Assembly: GCA_016928015.1 (NCBI GenBank)
Contig: JAFGLQ010000018.1
Coordinates: 1-37,768, forward strand
DNA: 37,768 bases
Origin: Dehalococcoidaceae bacterium
GTDB lineage: Bacteria > Chloroflexota > Dehalococcoidia > Dehalococcoidales > CSSed11-197
Direction of reading: 5' to 3'
The translations under genes were made by a program, and so were the position numbers. Positions 1 to 9,939 of this stretch are shown in pieces. Position 1 is the first letter of the stretch, and every line of letters starts with the position of its first letter. Under the pieces are notes generated by a model. It did no database searches, was not told the origin of the DNA, and saw only the letters and a program-made list of their open reading frames with translations.

Positions 1-671
<671 letters not shown>

Positions 672-1568
672 TTACTTCTCCTGTTCCAAAGCCATTTTAC
701 CGGCGGTAATATCCAATAGTTCCCGGGTAATAACGTCCTGTCGGGCCTTATTAAATTGTAAAGTGAGGTCTTCAACCAGGTCATTAGCGTTGCTGGTGGC
801 ATTACGCATAGCGACCATGCGTGCAGATTGCTCACTGGCAATTGATTCCAGTATAACCTGGTAAACGCGCATCTCGACAAACCGCGGGAGGAGTTCATTC
901 AAAACACCGGCTACATCAGGTTCATATATATGTTCCACAGCTCCGGTATGGGTGTTCTGTTCTGCCGCAGGCTGAAATTGAGCCGTATCTACAGGTAACA
1001 GTTTTTCTATTACCGGCTGCTGGGAAATGGTGGACACGAACCGGTTATAGGCTATATAGACTTCATCTACCGCCCCGCTGGTATATTCATCAAGGATTAT
1101 GCGCGAGATCGGCAGTGTCTCGAGAAAAGAAGGCCGGTCTCCCATATTGGTGAATTCAGCCAGCATATGCCGTCCGGTTCGTCTTAAGAAATCTACGCTT
1201 TTTCTACCGACGGCAACCGCGGCAACGGGTTTTTTGATGCTCATGAAGAAGTGGCCGATTTTTCGATTGAGGTTGCTCACCAGGCCGCCGCACAGGCCCC
1301 TGTCGGGTGAGACAAACACTACTGCTACCTTCTTTACTTCCGGGCGAACCTCCAGTAAGGGATGAGGAGCGCTGGATCCTGTCGCCATCGTAGCCCTGGT
1401 CAGGTCGGCAACTACTTCCACCATTTTGTCGGAATAAGGCCTGCCGGCAAGACCACGCTCCTGGGCTTTGCGCATCTTGGAGGCGGCCACCATTTCCATT
1501 GCCCGGGTAATCTTGGCCGTGTTCTGAATACTGCGAATACGCCGTTTGATTAAACGGATGTTAGCCAA
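672..1568 (-). CDS. atpG: F1 ATP synthase gamma subunit
   Basis: Central rotor shaft of F1, coupling c-ring rotation to beta-subunit catalysis. The 298-residue length is normal for the family. The N-terminus (LIKRRIRSIQNTAKITRAMEMV, in two overlapping family motifs around residues 5-26) and the C-terminal helix (ARMVAMRNATSNAND near 250) are diagnostic. The start is a TTG at 1568, chosen because AAGGAG lies 5 nt upstream and the next residues are the conserved ANIRLIKRR. It sits 12 bp after atpA and 3 bp before atpD, so it is co-transcribed with them. Confidence 0.97.
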   Translation of the reverse strand: MANIRLIKRRIRSIQNTAKITRAMEMVAASKMRKAQERGLAGRPYSDKMVEVVADLTRATMATGSSAPHPLLEVRPEVKKVAVVFVSPDRGLCGGLVSNLNRKIGHFFMSIKKPVAAVAVGRKSVDFLRRTGRHMLAEFTNMGDRPSFLETLPISRIILDEYTSGAVDEVYIAYNRFVSTISQQPVIEKLLPVDTAQFQPAAEQNTHTGAVEHIYEPDVAGVLNELLPRFVEMRVYQVILESIASEQSARMVAMRNATSNANDLVEDLTLQFNKARQDVITRELLDITAGKMALEQEK

Positions 1569-1580
1569 AAGTGCTCCTTT

Positions 1581-3110
1581 TTATTCCTTCTTCTTGCCTG
1601 CCACAAAGGTTGACTTGAATGATTCGATGGCTTCTTTTAGCTCCCCTTCGATTTCAGGGGTGATCTTCTTTTCTTTTATAATATTTTCACCCAGCTTACA
1701 ATGTTCACGCTCGACATAAGCATAGAAAGAGGATTCGAATTGTTTGACATCTTCAACCGCAACATCGTCAAGATAATTATTGGTGATCACGTAAAACATC
1801 ATTACCTGTTTCTCTACAGTCAGCGGCGAGAACTGCTGCTGTTTTAATATTTCGGTAATTCGTTTGCCGCGTTCAAGCTGGTTGCGGGTAGCCTTATCCA
1901 GGTCCGCGGCACCAAACTGGGCAAAAGCAGCCAGTTCCCGGTACTGAGCCATTTCCAGCTTGAGCTTGCCGGCCACCTGTTTCATGGCCTTTATCTGGGC
2001 AGCCGAGCCAACACGGGAAACTGAAAGGCCTACGTTAATTGCCGGGCGTATGCCGGCGTTGAAAAGGTCCGGCTCCATGTAAATCTGGCCGTCGGTGATG
2101 GAAATAACATTGGTCGGGACATAAGCCGAAACGTCCCCGGCCTGGGTTTCGATAATCGGCAGGGCGGTAAGGGAACCGCCGCCATTCTCTTTATTGAGCT
2201 TGGCCGAGCGCTCCAGAAGACGGCTGTGAAGATAAAATAAATCACCCGGGTAGGCTTCCCTTCCCGGCGGCCGTCTGAGCAGAAGCGACATCTGCCGGTA
2301 AGCCCACGCGTGCTTGGAAAGGTCGTCATATACGATCAAGGCTTCCTTGCCCTGCTCCATGAATTCTTCCCCGATGGCGCATCCGGCATATGGCGCCAGA
2401 TACTGCATGGCGGCAGAATCGGCCGCATTGGCAGCTACTATTACGGTATGCTTCATGGCGCCATTGGCCTCAAGCTGGGCAACTACCTGAGCCACCTTGG
2501 AAGCTTTCTGGCCGATAGCAACGTATATACAGGTCAGGTCGCCGTCTTTCTGGTTGATAATGGCATCCAGGGCTACGGCGGTTTTACCGGTGGAACGATC
2601 GCCAATAATTAACTCGCGCTGGCCCCGGCCGATAGGAAACATGCTGTCAATGGCTTTTATACCGGTTTGCACCGGAGTATCAACCGACTGCCGGGCTACG
2701 ACGTTAGAGGCGATGCGCTCCAGCGGCCGGGTGCCCTTGGTCTTGATATCTCCCTTGCCATCGAGCGGGCGGCCGAGCGGATCTACCACCCTGCCGATTA
2801 ACTCATCGCCTACTGGCACTTCGGCAACATGCCCGGTAGCTTTGACCTCATCCCCTTCCTTGATGCCGGAGTCGTCGCCCAGGATAATCGCAGAGACGAC
2901 GCCCTCTTCCAGGTTCATGGCAATACCCATCACATCACCGGGAAAGCGGAGAAGTTCATTGTAACTGGCCGAGCCAAGCCCGTGAATACGGGCAATCCCG
3001 TCGCCGACTTCGGCGACAGTGCCAACATCAACAACGCTGACCTTGGCTTCATATTTTTCGATACGCTGCTTTAAAGCAGCAACTATGTCATTTCCGGCTG
3101 AGTTTGCCAT
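1581..3110 (-). CDS. atpA: F1 ATP synthase alpha subunit
   Basis: Non-catalytic nucleotide-binding subunit that alternates with beta in the F1 hexamer. The 509-residue length is typical. The P-loop near residue 170 reads GDRSTGKT, where most alpha subunits have GDRQTGKT; this is a conservative oddity. Other alpha signatures are DGIARIHGL near residue 38 and the region around [14 protein letters not shown] in the second half, which contributes the arginine finger. The ATG overlaps the atpH stop by one base (TAATG), so translation is probably coupled to atpH. Confidence 0.98.
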   Translation of the reverse strand: MANSAGNDIVAALKQRIEKYEAKVSVVDVGTVAEVGDGIARIHGLGSASYNELLRFPGDVMGIAMNLEEGVVSAIILGDDSGIKEGDEVKATGHVAEVPVGDELIGRVVDPLGRPLDGKGDIKTKGTRPLERIASNVVARQSVDTPVQTGIKAIDSMFPIGRGQRELIIGDRSTGKTAVALDAIINQKDGDLTCIYVAIGQKASKVAQVVAQLEANGAMKHTVIVAANAADSAAMQYLAPYAGCAIGEEFMEQGKEALIVYDDLSKHAWAYRQMSLLLRRPPGREAYPGDLFYLHSRLLERSAKLNKENGGGSLTALPIIETQAGDVSAYVPTNVISITDGQIYMEPDLFNAGIRPAINVGLSVSRVGSAAQIKAMKQVAGKLKLEMAQYRELAAFAQFGAADLDKATRNQLERGKRITEILKQQQFSPLTVEKQVMMFYVITNNYLDDVAVEDVKQFESSFYAYVEREHCKLGENIIKEKKITPEIEGELKEAIESFKSTFVAGKKKE

Positions 3111-3646
3111 TAAACCAGCTCCTTGCTTATAGTTTGGAGTTTGGTGCGAATACTGCCATCGATAAGCTTGTCACCGATGCGTATTATCACCCCGCCCAGT
3201 ATTTCCGGGTCGACCCTGGAATCGATAACGACCGGCTTGCCCGCCATTTTGGAGAGGCTTTTGCCCAGCTCAAGCCTGGTAGCATCATCCAGCGGATTGA
3301 CCGTTGTGACACTGGCAACCTGGGAACCTTCAATCCCGTGATGCTGATCCATCAAGCGCTGGTATTCTATGGCAACGGAATCAACACTTCCCAGTTTGCC
3401 CTTTTCAATCAGAACTGAAAGAAGGTTTTCCATTTCAGCGCTTAACTCAACCCCTCTGTCCTTGAGGGCTTGCTGTTTTGCCTCGAATGGTATATCTGTT
3501 TTGCCAACCATGCCCGATAAAGCCGGGTCTTTTAACAAGTCGGCAAGCAACCTTAATTCGCTCAGCCATTTAACCAGGTTGCCTTTCTTTTCAGCGGCAT
3601 CGAACAAACCTTTGGCCATATCTTTAGCATAAACATTACTTGCCAT
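3110..3646 (-). CDS. atpH: F1 ATP synthase delta subunit
   Basis: Peripheral-stalk protein linking the top of F1 to the b subunit (the OSCP homologue). It has 178 residues, the usual size. The N-terminal helical domain ([17 protein letters not shown]) and the C-terminal pattern [18 protein letters not shown] (about residues 150-167) are characteristic. The ATG at 3646 is preceded by a GGAGAGG Shine-Dalgarno. It lies 32 bp downstream of atpF and overlaps atpA by one base. Confidence 0.96.
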   Translation of the reverse strand: MASNVYAKDMAKGLFDAAEKKGNLVKWLSELRLLADLLKDPALSGMVGKTDIPFEAKQQALKDRGVELSAEMENLLSVLIEKGKLGSVDSVAIEYQRLMDQHHGIEGSQVASVTTVNPLDDATRLELGKSLSKMAGKPVVIDSRVDPEILGGVIIRIGDKLIDGSIRTKLQTISKELV

Positions 3647-3678
3647 AAATTTTCCTCTCCACAGGAGGCCTTCCGACC

Positions 3679-4185
3679 CTAATCCTGAATAGCGGCTGCT
3701 TCTTTAAGAACCGAATCGATCAACTCCTGATGGGTTTTCTCGTCCAGGGAGTGGCTGATTGCCTTACTGGCGACCGCAACAGCCAGATCGGCTACTTCCT
3801 TGCGCAACTCGTTAAAGGCGGCGGCTTTTTCACGTTCTATTTCTACCTGAGCTTTCTGGATAATCTCTTCAGCCTGTTTCTTGGCATCCTGCTCAATCTT
3901 TTTCTTGACTGCCTCGGCCGACTTGGAAGCCTGTTCAACTATCTGCTGGCCCTTGAGGTTGGCTTCGTCAATGCGCTTGGCAACTTCCTGCTCCGCCTGT
4001 ACGGCTTCCTGCTTGGCTTTCTCACCGGCCTCCAGGCTTTCCTTGATCCGCCTGGAGCGCTCATCTACAGTTTTCAAAAAGCGTTGATAGCCGACTTTAT
4101 ACAGAATAAACAGCAAAATACCAAAGCTGACAGCTTGCGCTATAAGCGAAGGTATATTTATACCCAACTTGTCCAGTATTTCCAT
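3679..4185 (-). CDS. atpF: Fo ATP synthase b subunit
   Basis: Membrane-anchored peripheral-stalk subunit. The 168 residues show one N-terminal membrane helix (about residues 8-28, IPSLIAQAVSFGILLFIL) followed by a long charged coiled coil rich in Glu, Lys, Ala and Gln, which is the expected b-subunit architecture. A strong AGGGAGGA Shine-Dalgarno precedes the ATG at 4185. Only one b-type gene is visible, so the stalk is probably a homodimer. Confidence 0.95.
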   Translation of the reverse strand: MEILDKLGINIPSLIAQAVSFGILLFILYKVGYQRFLKTVDERSRRIKESLEAGEKAKQEAVQAEQEVAKRIDEANLKGQQIVEQASKSAEAVKKKIEQDAKKQAEEIIQKAQVEIEREKAAAFNELRKEVADLAVAVASKAISHSLDEKTHQELIDSVLKEAAAIQD

Positions 4186-4237
4186 TCTTCATCCTCCCTG
4201 GGATTAAAGTAAATCAATCCAACGCTAATAATGTTTG

Positions 4238-4468
4238 CTAGGCAACGAAAATCAGCAGAATGGCGATAATAAGCGCATAGATGGCGGCAGCCTCCGTTAA
4301 GCCGGCCATGAGAATCATGTTGGTAAACATAGGCCCCCTGGCATCAGGGTTGCGTGAAATACCCTGCAGCATATATGCACCAATCAAACCTAGGCCTATG
4401 CCAGGTCCTATCATGCCCAGACCAGCTGCCAGACCAGCGCCCAGTAATTTGGCGGCTTCCAGTTCCAT
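4238..4468 (-). CDS. atpE: Fo ATP synthase c subunit
   Basis: Proteolipid of the rotor ring. The 76 residues form a hairpin of two membrane helices with the polar loop SRNPDARG (38-45). The ion-carrying carboxylate is Glu59 in GLTEAAAIY. The residues expected in sodium-type rings (a Gln in helix 1 and Ser/Thr just after the Glu) are absent: helix 1 reads GPGIGLGLIG and Glu59 is followed by Ala. This suggests proton coupling by inference. The Shine-Dalgarno GGGGGAG lies upstream of the ATG. Confidence 0.97.
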   Translation of the reverse strand: MELEAAKLLGAGLAAGLGMIGPGIGLGLIGAYMLQGISRNPDARGPMFTNMILMAGLTEAAAIYALIIAILLIFVA

Positions 4469-4519
4469 TTTTTATACTCCCCCTTATTTTATATTTACAA
4501 TAATATCATGTGTACTGGT

Positions 4520-5473
4520 TTAATGCTCTTCATGTGGTTTTACGGCTAAGGAGATATACACGATTGCCAGGCTGCCGAACACCAGAGCCTGGATAAAGCC
4601 TACCAGCAGCTCAAGGCCGTAAAAAGGCAACGGTATCAGGTACGGCACAAGGAAAGCCATCATCATCAGCAGTATTTCGCCCGCCAGCATGTTGCCGAAT
4701 AACCGGAAACTCAAACTTAATATCCTGACCAGTTCGCTGATTAATTCAAGAAAACCTGCAAATGCGGTCATCAGCCCGGAAACAAGTTCCAGAGGCGCTT
4801 TGCCTTGCTGGCCTTTGGTAAACAGCATTTTTACGCCGCTGACTACACCGCTGAACACAAAAAACTTTTTAAGGTAGCCCAGCCCTAAACGTTTAAAGCC
4901 GATAAATTCAACCGTAAAAAAGGTAATCAGAGAAAGTGCCAGGGTGGTGCTCAAATCGGTATTGGCGCTTCGGATCAGCTCTGCCTCACCATCAGCTCCA
5001 TGGACCAGTATCGTCTGAAACCCCGGCAACAGGGCCAGCCATGCTGACACTATAATAAACAAAAATATGGTGGTAATAAAGGGGAAGAAACGCCGCCCGT
5101 CTTTTTCACCTGCGGTAGAGGTACATAAATCGTAAATCCAGCTCAAAATAGCTTCCAAACCGGCCTGCAGCCTGCCTGGAACCATACCGGGTTTTCTGAA
5201 GGCGGCCCAGAACAGGCCAACCAGAACCACGATAGTTAACCAGGTGGCGATAAGAGTATTGGTAACCGGGAAATTGAAAATATGGAATATTGTATCCGCC
5301 GGCAGTTTGGGATGAGGTGTATGCAGCGACATCCATGAAGGCAACCCCTCAACGCCGAATGCCCTGCCTAACGGCCCCGCCAAAGCACCCATGATAATTA
5401 CAGCAAGAACAACAACTACAAGTATAATGGCTACCGGTAATGAACAGCCGAGGCAGCCCTTCTTCTTAGCCAC
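4520..5473 (-). CDS. atpB: Fo ATP synthase a subunit
   Basis: Stator subunit that forms the ion half-channels against the c-ring. The 317 residues are longer than the roughly 270 of E. coli. The extra length is an N-terminal basic leader and hydrophobic helix (KKKGCLGCSLPVAIILVVVV, residues 3-22). The essential arginine lies in SFRLFGNMLAGE in the C-terminal third, followed by the last two membrane helices. The start is GTG at 5473, chosen because AAGGGGGA lies 8 nt upstream. An ATG at 5480 in another frame closes after four codons. It is the first gene of the atp cluster; no atpI is seen upstream. Confidence 0.95.
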   Translation of the reverse strand: MAKKKGCLGCSLPVAIILVVVVLAVIIMGALAGPLGRAFGVEGLPSWMSLHTPHPKLPADTIFHIFNFPVTNTLIATWLTIVVLVGLFWAAFRKPGMVPGRLQAGLEAILSWIYDLCTSTAGEKDGRRFFPFITTIFLFIIVSAWLALLPGFQTILVHGADGEAELIRSANTDLSTTLALSLITFFTVEFIGFKRLGLGYLKKFFVFSGVVSGVKMLFTKGQQGKAPLELVSGLMTAFAGFLELISELVRILSLSFRLFGNMLAGEILLMMMAFLVPYLIPLPFYGLELLVGFIQALVFGSLAIVYISLAVKPHEEH

Positions 5474-5715
5474 TAGCCATCCCCCTTACCTTATTATTTT
5501 TTTCGAGAGAACCATACATAATGATGTAAAACAAAACCTTTACAAGTCTAACAAACATTAAAAAAGCTCGGGGTTGTTTATATGATTAGAGGTTAACCGC
5601 CAAGCTTATTCTGCGCAAAACAAATAACCAACTTATGCTGCCGGAGCAAATTTATGTACAAATATTATATGCATATGCACGTGCCAAATGACCAGATTCT
5701 CATTTTCAAGAGGAT

Positions 5716-5745
5716 AGCATAACAAAACTCTTCAAAGCAAGTCAA
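5716..5745 (-). promoter_or_regulatory. Candidate atp operon promoter
   Basis: On the minus strand TTGACT (5745-5740), an 18-nt spacer and TATGCT (5721-5716) fit a sigma-70 promoter. Transcription would start near 5708, giving a leader of about 235 nt before atpB. A second perfect TATAAT on the same strand (5669-5664) lacks a good -35. The rest of 5474-5757 is AT-rich with no gene seen. Confidence 0.45.
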
Positions 5746-5762
5746 TTTAACTCCGGAAATGC

Positions 5763-5792
5763 AAAAAACCCCCGATTATTTCAACCGGGGGT
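5763..5792 (-). terminator. Intrinsic terminator of the DUF151 gene
   Basis: Read on the minus strand, ACCCCCG and CGGGGGT (arms at 5786-5792 and 5768-5774) form a 7-bp GC-rich stem with an 11-nt loop. It is followed by six T residues (5768-5763). It lies 25 bp after the DUF151 stop and separates that gene from the atp operon on the same strand. Confidence 0.85.
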
Positions 5793-5817
5793 CATATCTG
5801 CATGAGATCTGTTTGAA

Positions 5818-6390
5818 TCAGGATTTATTTTTATCGAAATCATCAAGATCGAGAGTGTCGATAAAGTCACGAAATGCCCCAAGACGTTTCATTTCTTCAT
5901 CACTCACCTTGCCGCCCTTTCCTTCATTTTCCAGGCCTTCGGCGCTGTCCAATATAAAATCATCAGTGTCCTTGTCCCTGTCAAGAGAAATACCGGCTTT
6001 GTCCAGCACCGCTTCATCAACAAAAATAGGCGCATCAGCCCGAATTGCCAGGGCCAGGGCATCACTCGGCCTCGAATCGATTTCCTGCTGGCGGCCGTTA
6101 ATGTTGACAATTATTTTGGCAAAAAAGATATCGTTCTCCAGGGAATTTACGATTACCGAATCCACCGAAGCCCCGAGTACATCCATGATAGTGTGCAGGA
6201 GGTCATGAGTCATAGGGCGCGGTACGGTTTCATTTTTCAACTTGATAAGTATGGCCCTGGCTTCCGCCTGGCCTATGAATATGGGCAAATAACGCTTGGT
6301 CATGCGTTCTCTTAACAAAACTACGTACTGGTATTCGGGTTTGCGGTTCATGAGCCCGATACGTACGCTATCAATTGTTACTTCAACCAT
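5818..6390 (-). CDS. Bifunctional nuclease (BFN/DUF151) family protein
   Basis: 190-residue protein of the DUF151/BFN family, some members of which have been reported as nucleases with RNase and DNase activity. Family hallmarks are the N-terminal strand MVEVTIDSVRIGL, LPIFIGQAEARAI (about 35-47), the PRPMTHDLL segment (about 57-65) and the SRPSDALALAIRADAPIFV block (about 105-123). The last 40 residues are acidic and probably disordered. The start at 6390 has GAGGAGGC upstream. It has its own promoter and terminator, so it is monocistronic. Its cellular substrate cannot be told from sequence. Confidence 0.85.
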   Translation of the reverse strand: MVEVTIDSVRIGLMNRKPEYQYVVLLRERMTKRYLPIFIGQAEARAILIKLKNETVPRPMTHDLLHTIMDVLGASVDSVIVNSLENDIFFAKIIVNINGRQQEIDSRPSDALALAIRADAPIFVDEAVLDKAGISLDRDKDTDDFILDSAEGLENEGKGGKVSDEEMKRLGAFRDFIDTLDLDDFDKNKS

Positions 6391-6438
6391 TATGAATGCC
6401 TCCTCGCTATCTTGGCCACAGCTTTACATCGCATGGAA

Positions 6439-6467
6439 ATTCTACTCTGGCGAAAAAGTACTGTCAA
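6439..6467 (-). promoter_or_regulatory. Promoter of the DUF151 gene
   Basis: Minus strand TTGACA (6467-6462), a 17-nt spacer and TAGAAT (6444-6439): a 6/6 match at -35 and 5/6 at -10 with ideal spacing. Transcription would start near 6432, giving a leader of about 40 nt that contains the GAGGAGG Shine-Dalgarno. Confidence 0.75.
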
Positions 6468-6547
6468 ATTAAACAGGGCTGCTAATAACGGCTTTACCCA
6501 GTCAAATTTCAATTTTCAATCATTGACTTTATTCAATAGCTCACTAT

Positions 6548-6556
6548 TGTTATAAT
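6548..6556 (+). promoter_or_regulatory. Extended -10 promoter of ppsA
   Basis: TGTTATAAT is a TGn-extended perfect -10 box. TTGACT at 6523-6528 is 22 bp away, too far to act as a standard -35. Transcription would start near 6563, with AAGGAG at 6579-6584 before the ATG at 6594. It is divergent from the DUF151 promoter. Confidence 0.6.
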
Positions 6557-6593
6557 GTTATGAATTATCACCATATGTAAGGAGAATTATTGC

Positions 6594-8840
6594 ATGGAAA
6601 AGGGCGTTGTGTGGTTCAAAGAAGTTGGCAAGGGCGACATTGCCCTGGTAGGCGGCAAAGGCGCCAACCTGGGAGAAATGACCCAGGCAGGCATTCCAGT
6701 CCCACCGGGCTTTATCATAACCTCACAGGCCTACTACATGTTTCTTGAAGAATCCAAACTGGCGGCCAAAATCCAGAATCTGCTAACGCCCCTGGATGCC
6801 AACAATTCCAAACAGCTTCAGGATGTCAGTAAAAAAATCAAGCAACTGGTTTCGTCCGCCCCTATACCAGCTGAAATCAAAACCGAAATCAGAAAAGCAT
6901 ACAGCGAGCTCGGCCAGGGGCTAGTTGCAGTAAGGTCTTCGGCAACAGCCGAAGACCTGCCGGAGGCCTCTTTTGCCGGCCAGCAAAGCACTTTCCTGAA
7001 TATCGAGGGGGAAGACAACGTAATCCAGGCAGTACAGAATTGCTGGGCTTCTCTTTTCGAATCCCGGGCAATCTACTATCGCGAACAGCAGGGTTACGAA
7101 CACCTCAAAGTCGGCATCGCCGTTCCGGTGCAAAGAATGGTCAATTCCCAGACTTCGGGGGTGATGTTTACCGTGGAACCGGTCACCTCGGATACCAGAA
7201 AGATGGTAATCGAAGCCATTTATGGACTTGGCGAGGGGCTGGTATCCGGTGAAGTCAGCCCTGACCTGTACATTATCGATAAAGAAAAAGTAAAAATTTC
7301 CACCAAGAAAATAAGCCGCCAGGAACAGCAGCTTACCCGTAATCCGGCGCCGGGCGAAAAGGAGCCCAATATATGGCTGCAGCTGCCATCACGTATACAA
7401 AATGTCCAGAAGCTGACCGACCTTGAAATTGAACAACTGGCCGGGATGGGCAAGAAAATCGAAGAGCATTATCAACAGCCTCAGGATATCGAATGGGCCA
7501 GGGAAAACCATACATTCTACATTGTCCAGTCACGACCGGTTACAGCGCTGAAGGAGAGCATGGAGGAAGAAGCCGAAATCGATGCCCCGATTCTGCTTAC
7601 CGGAGATGCCGCTTCCCCGGGGCTGGCTTCCGGCCCGGTTAAAATTATTCTGGATCCGACCCAGATCGACCAGGTCGCCGAAGGAGATGTGCTGGTAGCA
7701 GAGATGACTACTCCCGATTTCGTGCCGGCTATGAAAAGGGCTGCAGCTATTGTGACCGATCGGGGCGGCCGCACGGCCCACGCTGCCATTGTCAGCCGCG
7801 AGCTGGGTATACCCTGCGTGGTTGGCGCAAGCCAGGCTACTGCCAAGCTGGCCAATGATCAGATGATAAGCGTAGATGGCAGCCACGGTAAGGTCTACGA
7901 AGGAAAGGTGGGCAGAAACACCGCTTCTGCCTTTGCAGCCAATATACTGAAGGAAGCCATCGAAACCAAAACCAGAGTTTATGTCAACCTGGCTCAACCT
8001 GAACTGGCCGAAATGGTTTCTGCTCGAAATGTAGATGGTGTCGGATTACTCAGGGCGGAATTCATGATCGCCCAGATAGGAGAGCATCCCAAGTATATGC
8101 TCAAACACCGGCGCGGCCACGAATTCGTACAGAAGCTCTACGATAACATTCTTTCCTTCGCCAAAGCTTTTCATCCCAGACCCGTCGTTTACCGCACCAC
8201 CGATTTCAAAACCAATGAATACCGCGACCTGATCGGCGGGCGTGAATTCGAGGAGGTCGAAGAAAACCCGATGCTGGGCTACCGGGGCGCTTCAAGATAT
8301 ATTACCGATATCGATTCTTTCAAACTCGAAATGGAAGCTATTCGAAGAGTCCGTAAAGATTATACCAATCTCTGGGTTATGATTCCTTTCGTCAGGACCG
8401 TAAATGAGCTCCAGGCTACCAAGGACCTGCTTGAATCGGAAGGCCTGAAACGTTCAAAAGAATTCAAGCTCTGGATGATGGTAGAAGTGCCGTCAAATAT
8501 CTTCCTTATCGATAAATTCCTGAACGTGGGCATTGACGGGATATCCATCGGCTCGAACGACCTTACCCAGTTGATTCTGGGCATTGACCGGGATTCCAAT
8601 CGACTGGCCAAAACCTTTGATGAACGCAATGAAGCCGTCCTGATGGCACTGGAAAGAGCCATTACCATATCCGGACAGATGGGGGTAACTTCTTCCATTT
8701 GCGGACAGGCTCCATCCGTATACCCGGAACTTACTGAAAAACTGGTCGGATGGGGAATAACATCGGTATCGGTGAGTCCGGATATGATTGGAACAACCAG
8801 GGAGATTATTGCCAGGGCTGAAGCCAAGCTAAATAAATAA
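6594..8840 (+). CDS. ppsA: Phosphoenolpyruvate synthase (pyruvate, water dikinase)
   Basis: Makes PEP from pyruvate and ATP, releasing AMP and phosphate; it feeds gluconeogenesis and biosynthesis. Domains in order: N-terminal ATP-grasp domain (about 15-320; VGGKGANLGEM near 20, RSSATAEDLPEASFAGQ near 114), the swivelling phosphohistidine domain with GGRTAHAAIVSRELG carrying the catalytic His396, and the C-terminal PEP-utiliser barrel ending in SSICGQAPS with the acid/base Cys703. The 748 residues are slightly shorter than the roughly 790 of E. coli. The start is supported by AAGGAG 9 nt upstream. The stop overlaps the dgt start (TAATG). Pyruvate phosphate dikinase is less likely because length and motifs fit PEP synthase better. 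Confidence 0.93.
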   Translation: MEKGVVWFKEVGKGDIALVGGKGANLGEMTQAGIPVPPGFIITSQAYYMFLEESKLAAKIQNLLTPLDANNSKQLQDVSKKIKQLVSSAPIPAEIKTEIRKAYSELGQGLVAVRSSATAEDLPEASFAGQQSTFLNIEGEDNVIQAVQNCWASLFESRAIYYREQQGYEHLKVGIAVPVQRMVNSQTSGVMFTVEPVTSDTRKMVIEAIYGLGEGLVSGEVSPDLYIIDKEKVKISTKKISRQEQQLTRNPAPGEKEPNIWLQLPSRIQNVQKLTDLEIEQLAGMGKKIEEHYQQPQDIEWARENHTFYIVQSRPVTALKESMEEEAEIDAPILLTGDAASPGLASGPVKIILDPTQIDQVAEGDVLVAEMTTPDFVPAMKRAAAIVTDRGGRTAHAAIVSRELGIPCVVGASQATAKLANDQMISVDGSHGKVYEGKVGRNTASAFAANILKEAIETKTRVYVNLAQPELAEMVSARNVDGVGLLRAEFMIAQIGEHPKYMLKHRRGHEFVQKLYDNILSFAKAFHPRPVVYRTTDFKTNEYRDLIGGREFEEVEENPMLGYRGASRYITDIDSFKLEMEAIRRVRKDYTNLWVMIPFVRTVNELQATKDLLESEGLKRSKEFKLWMMVEVPSNIFLIDKFLNVGIDGISIGSNDLTQLILGIDRDSNRLAKTFDERNEAVLMALERAITISGQMGVTSSICGQAPSVYPELTEKLVGWGITSVSVSPDMIGTTREIIARAEAKLNK

Positions 8841-9883
8841 TGGGAGATATCCCGGAAATCCGCGTTCGGACCGAGCAGCGGGAAATCGAAATGCTCTCAC
8901 CGTTTGCCACCAGGAGCCGGTTTACCCTGGGCAGGGCACGACCGGAAGAACCCTGCCATATTCGTACCGAGTTCCAGCGTGACCGCGACAGGATTATTCA
9001 CTGCAAGGCGTTCAGACGCCTGAAACATAAAACACAGGTCTTCATCGCACCCGCCGGCGACCATTATGTCACAAGGCTCACTCACACCCTGGAGGTTACT
9101 CAGATAGCACGGACAATCACCCGGGCTCTTAACTTGAACGAAGATCTTGCCGAAGCAATCGGCCTGGGCCACGATCTTGGCCATACCCCTTTCGGACACA
9201 TGGGAGAGGAAACCCTGAACAAGCTTTATCCGGAAGGTTTCAAGCACAACCGGCAAAGCCTCCGTGTAGTAGATAGGCTGGAAAACGAAGGCAGCGGCCT
9301 TAACCTCACCCGGGAGGTGAGGGATGGCATTCTGAATCATTCAAAATCCATGGAAGAAATACTGGGTGAAGGATGGGGAGGTACCGGCAGTTTAGAGGGA
9401 GATATAGTGAAAATATCCGACCTGATTGCTTATATTAATCATGATGTTGATGATGCCGTACGCTCAGGAATGATTTGCGCTGGCGACATCCCTCTTCAAT
9501 CCAGGCGGGTGCTGGGCAGCAGCCATCGGGAGCGCATCAATACCATGGTCTGCGATATTATCTGTTCCTCCCGGCTGGAAGCCGTTCAGGAAGTTGGCTC
9601 GTATCAACGTATCTCGATGAGCCGGGAAGTGACAGAAGCCGCGAGTATTTTAAAAGATTTTTTGTTCGAGCATGTATATACTGTACAGTCGCTGCTTCAG
9701 GAAAGTGAAAATGCCAGGAATGTTGTGAGAAAACTGTATGACTATCTAAGCTGTCATCCGGGCAAACTGCCGGATGACTACCTGAGTATAAGCCGTGGTG
9801 ATAATTTGAGAGCAACGGTAGATTACATCGCCGGCATGACGGACCAGTACGCTGTTCGCCTGGCCCGGCAACTATGCCTCTAA
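8840..9883 (+). CDS. dgt: dGTP triphosphohydrolase-like HD protein
   Basis: HD-domain dNTP triphosphohydrolase that splits dGTP (or other dNTPs) to the nucleoside and triphosphate, tuning nucleotide pools for replication. The N-terminal LSPFATRSRFTLGR (about 19-32) and FQRDRDRIIHCKAFRRLKHK are family markers. The metal site uses His82 (LTHTLEV), His111-Asp112 (GLGHDLGHTPFGH) and a later Asp in INHDVDDA. The 347 residues match the type-2 family. The ATG overlaps the ppsA stop and has no clear Shine-Dalgarno, so re-initiation after ppsA is likely. Its position before dnaG and rpoD fits a replication-linked role. Confidence 0.88.
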   Translation: MGDIPEIRVRTEQREIEMLSPFATRSRFTLGRARPEEPCHIRTEFQRDRDRIIHCKAFRRLKHKTQVFIAPAGDHYVTRLTHTLEVTQIARTITRALNLNEDLAEAIGLGHDLGHTPFGHMGEETLNKLYPEGFKHNRQSLRVVDRLENEGSGLNLTREVRDGILNHSKSMEEILGEGWGGTGSLEGDIVKISDLIAYINHDVDDAVRSGMICAGDIPLQSRRVLGSSHRERINTMVCDIICSSRLEAVQEVGSYQRISMSREVTEAASILKDFLFEHVYTVQSLLQESENARNVVRKLYDYLSCHPGKLPDDYLSISRGDNLRATVDYIAGMTDQYAVRLARQLCL

Positions 9884-9923
9884 AACCCCCTGCAAATCTT
9901 TTTATGTAAAGTCTATGATACTG

Positions 9924-9929
9924 TATAAT
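9924..9929 (+). promoter_or_regulatory. Candidate -10 box directly before dnaG
   Basis: A perfect TATAAT ends 10 nt before the dnaG ATG. The -35 region (TTTATG at 17-nt spacing) is weak. Initiation here would leave only about 3-4 nt before the start codon, so the mRNA would be nearly leaderless. dnaG may also be read from ppsA. Confidence 0.4.
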
Positions 9930-9939
9930 AGGGTGTACC

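Noticed and set aside
3730-4212. A 160-codon frame antisense to atpF
   Set aside because: It lies wholly opposite atpF; its leucine/phenylalanine-rich product is the expected mirror of the Glu/Lys/Gln-rich coiled coil.
4238-4468. Sodium-type c-ring signature
   Set aside because: Checked for the Gln in helix 1 and Ser/Thr after the ion-binding Glu; both are missing, so a proton ring is the better reading.
5474-5757. tRNA or small RNA in the atp leader
   Set aside because: No cloverleaf or conserved RNA signature was found; only promoter-like boxes and a short palindrome around ATATGCATAT.
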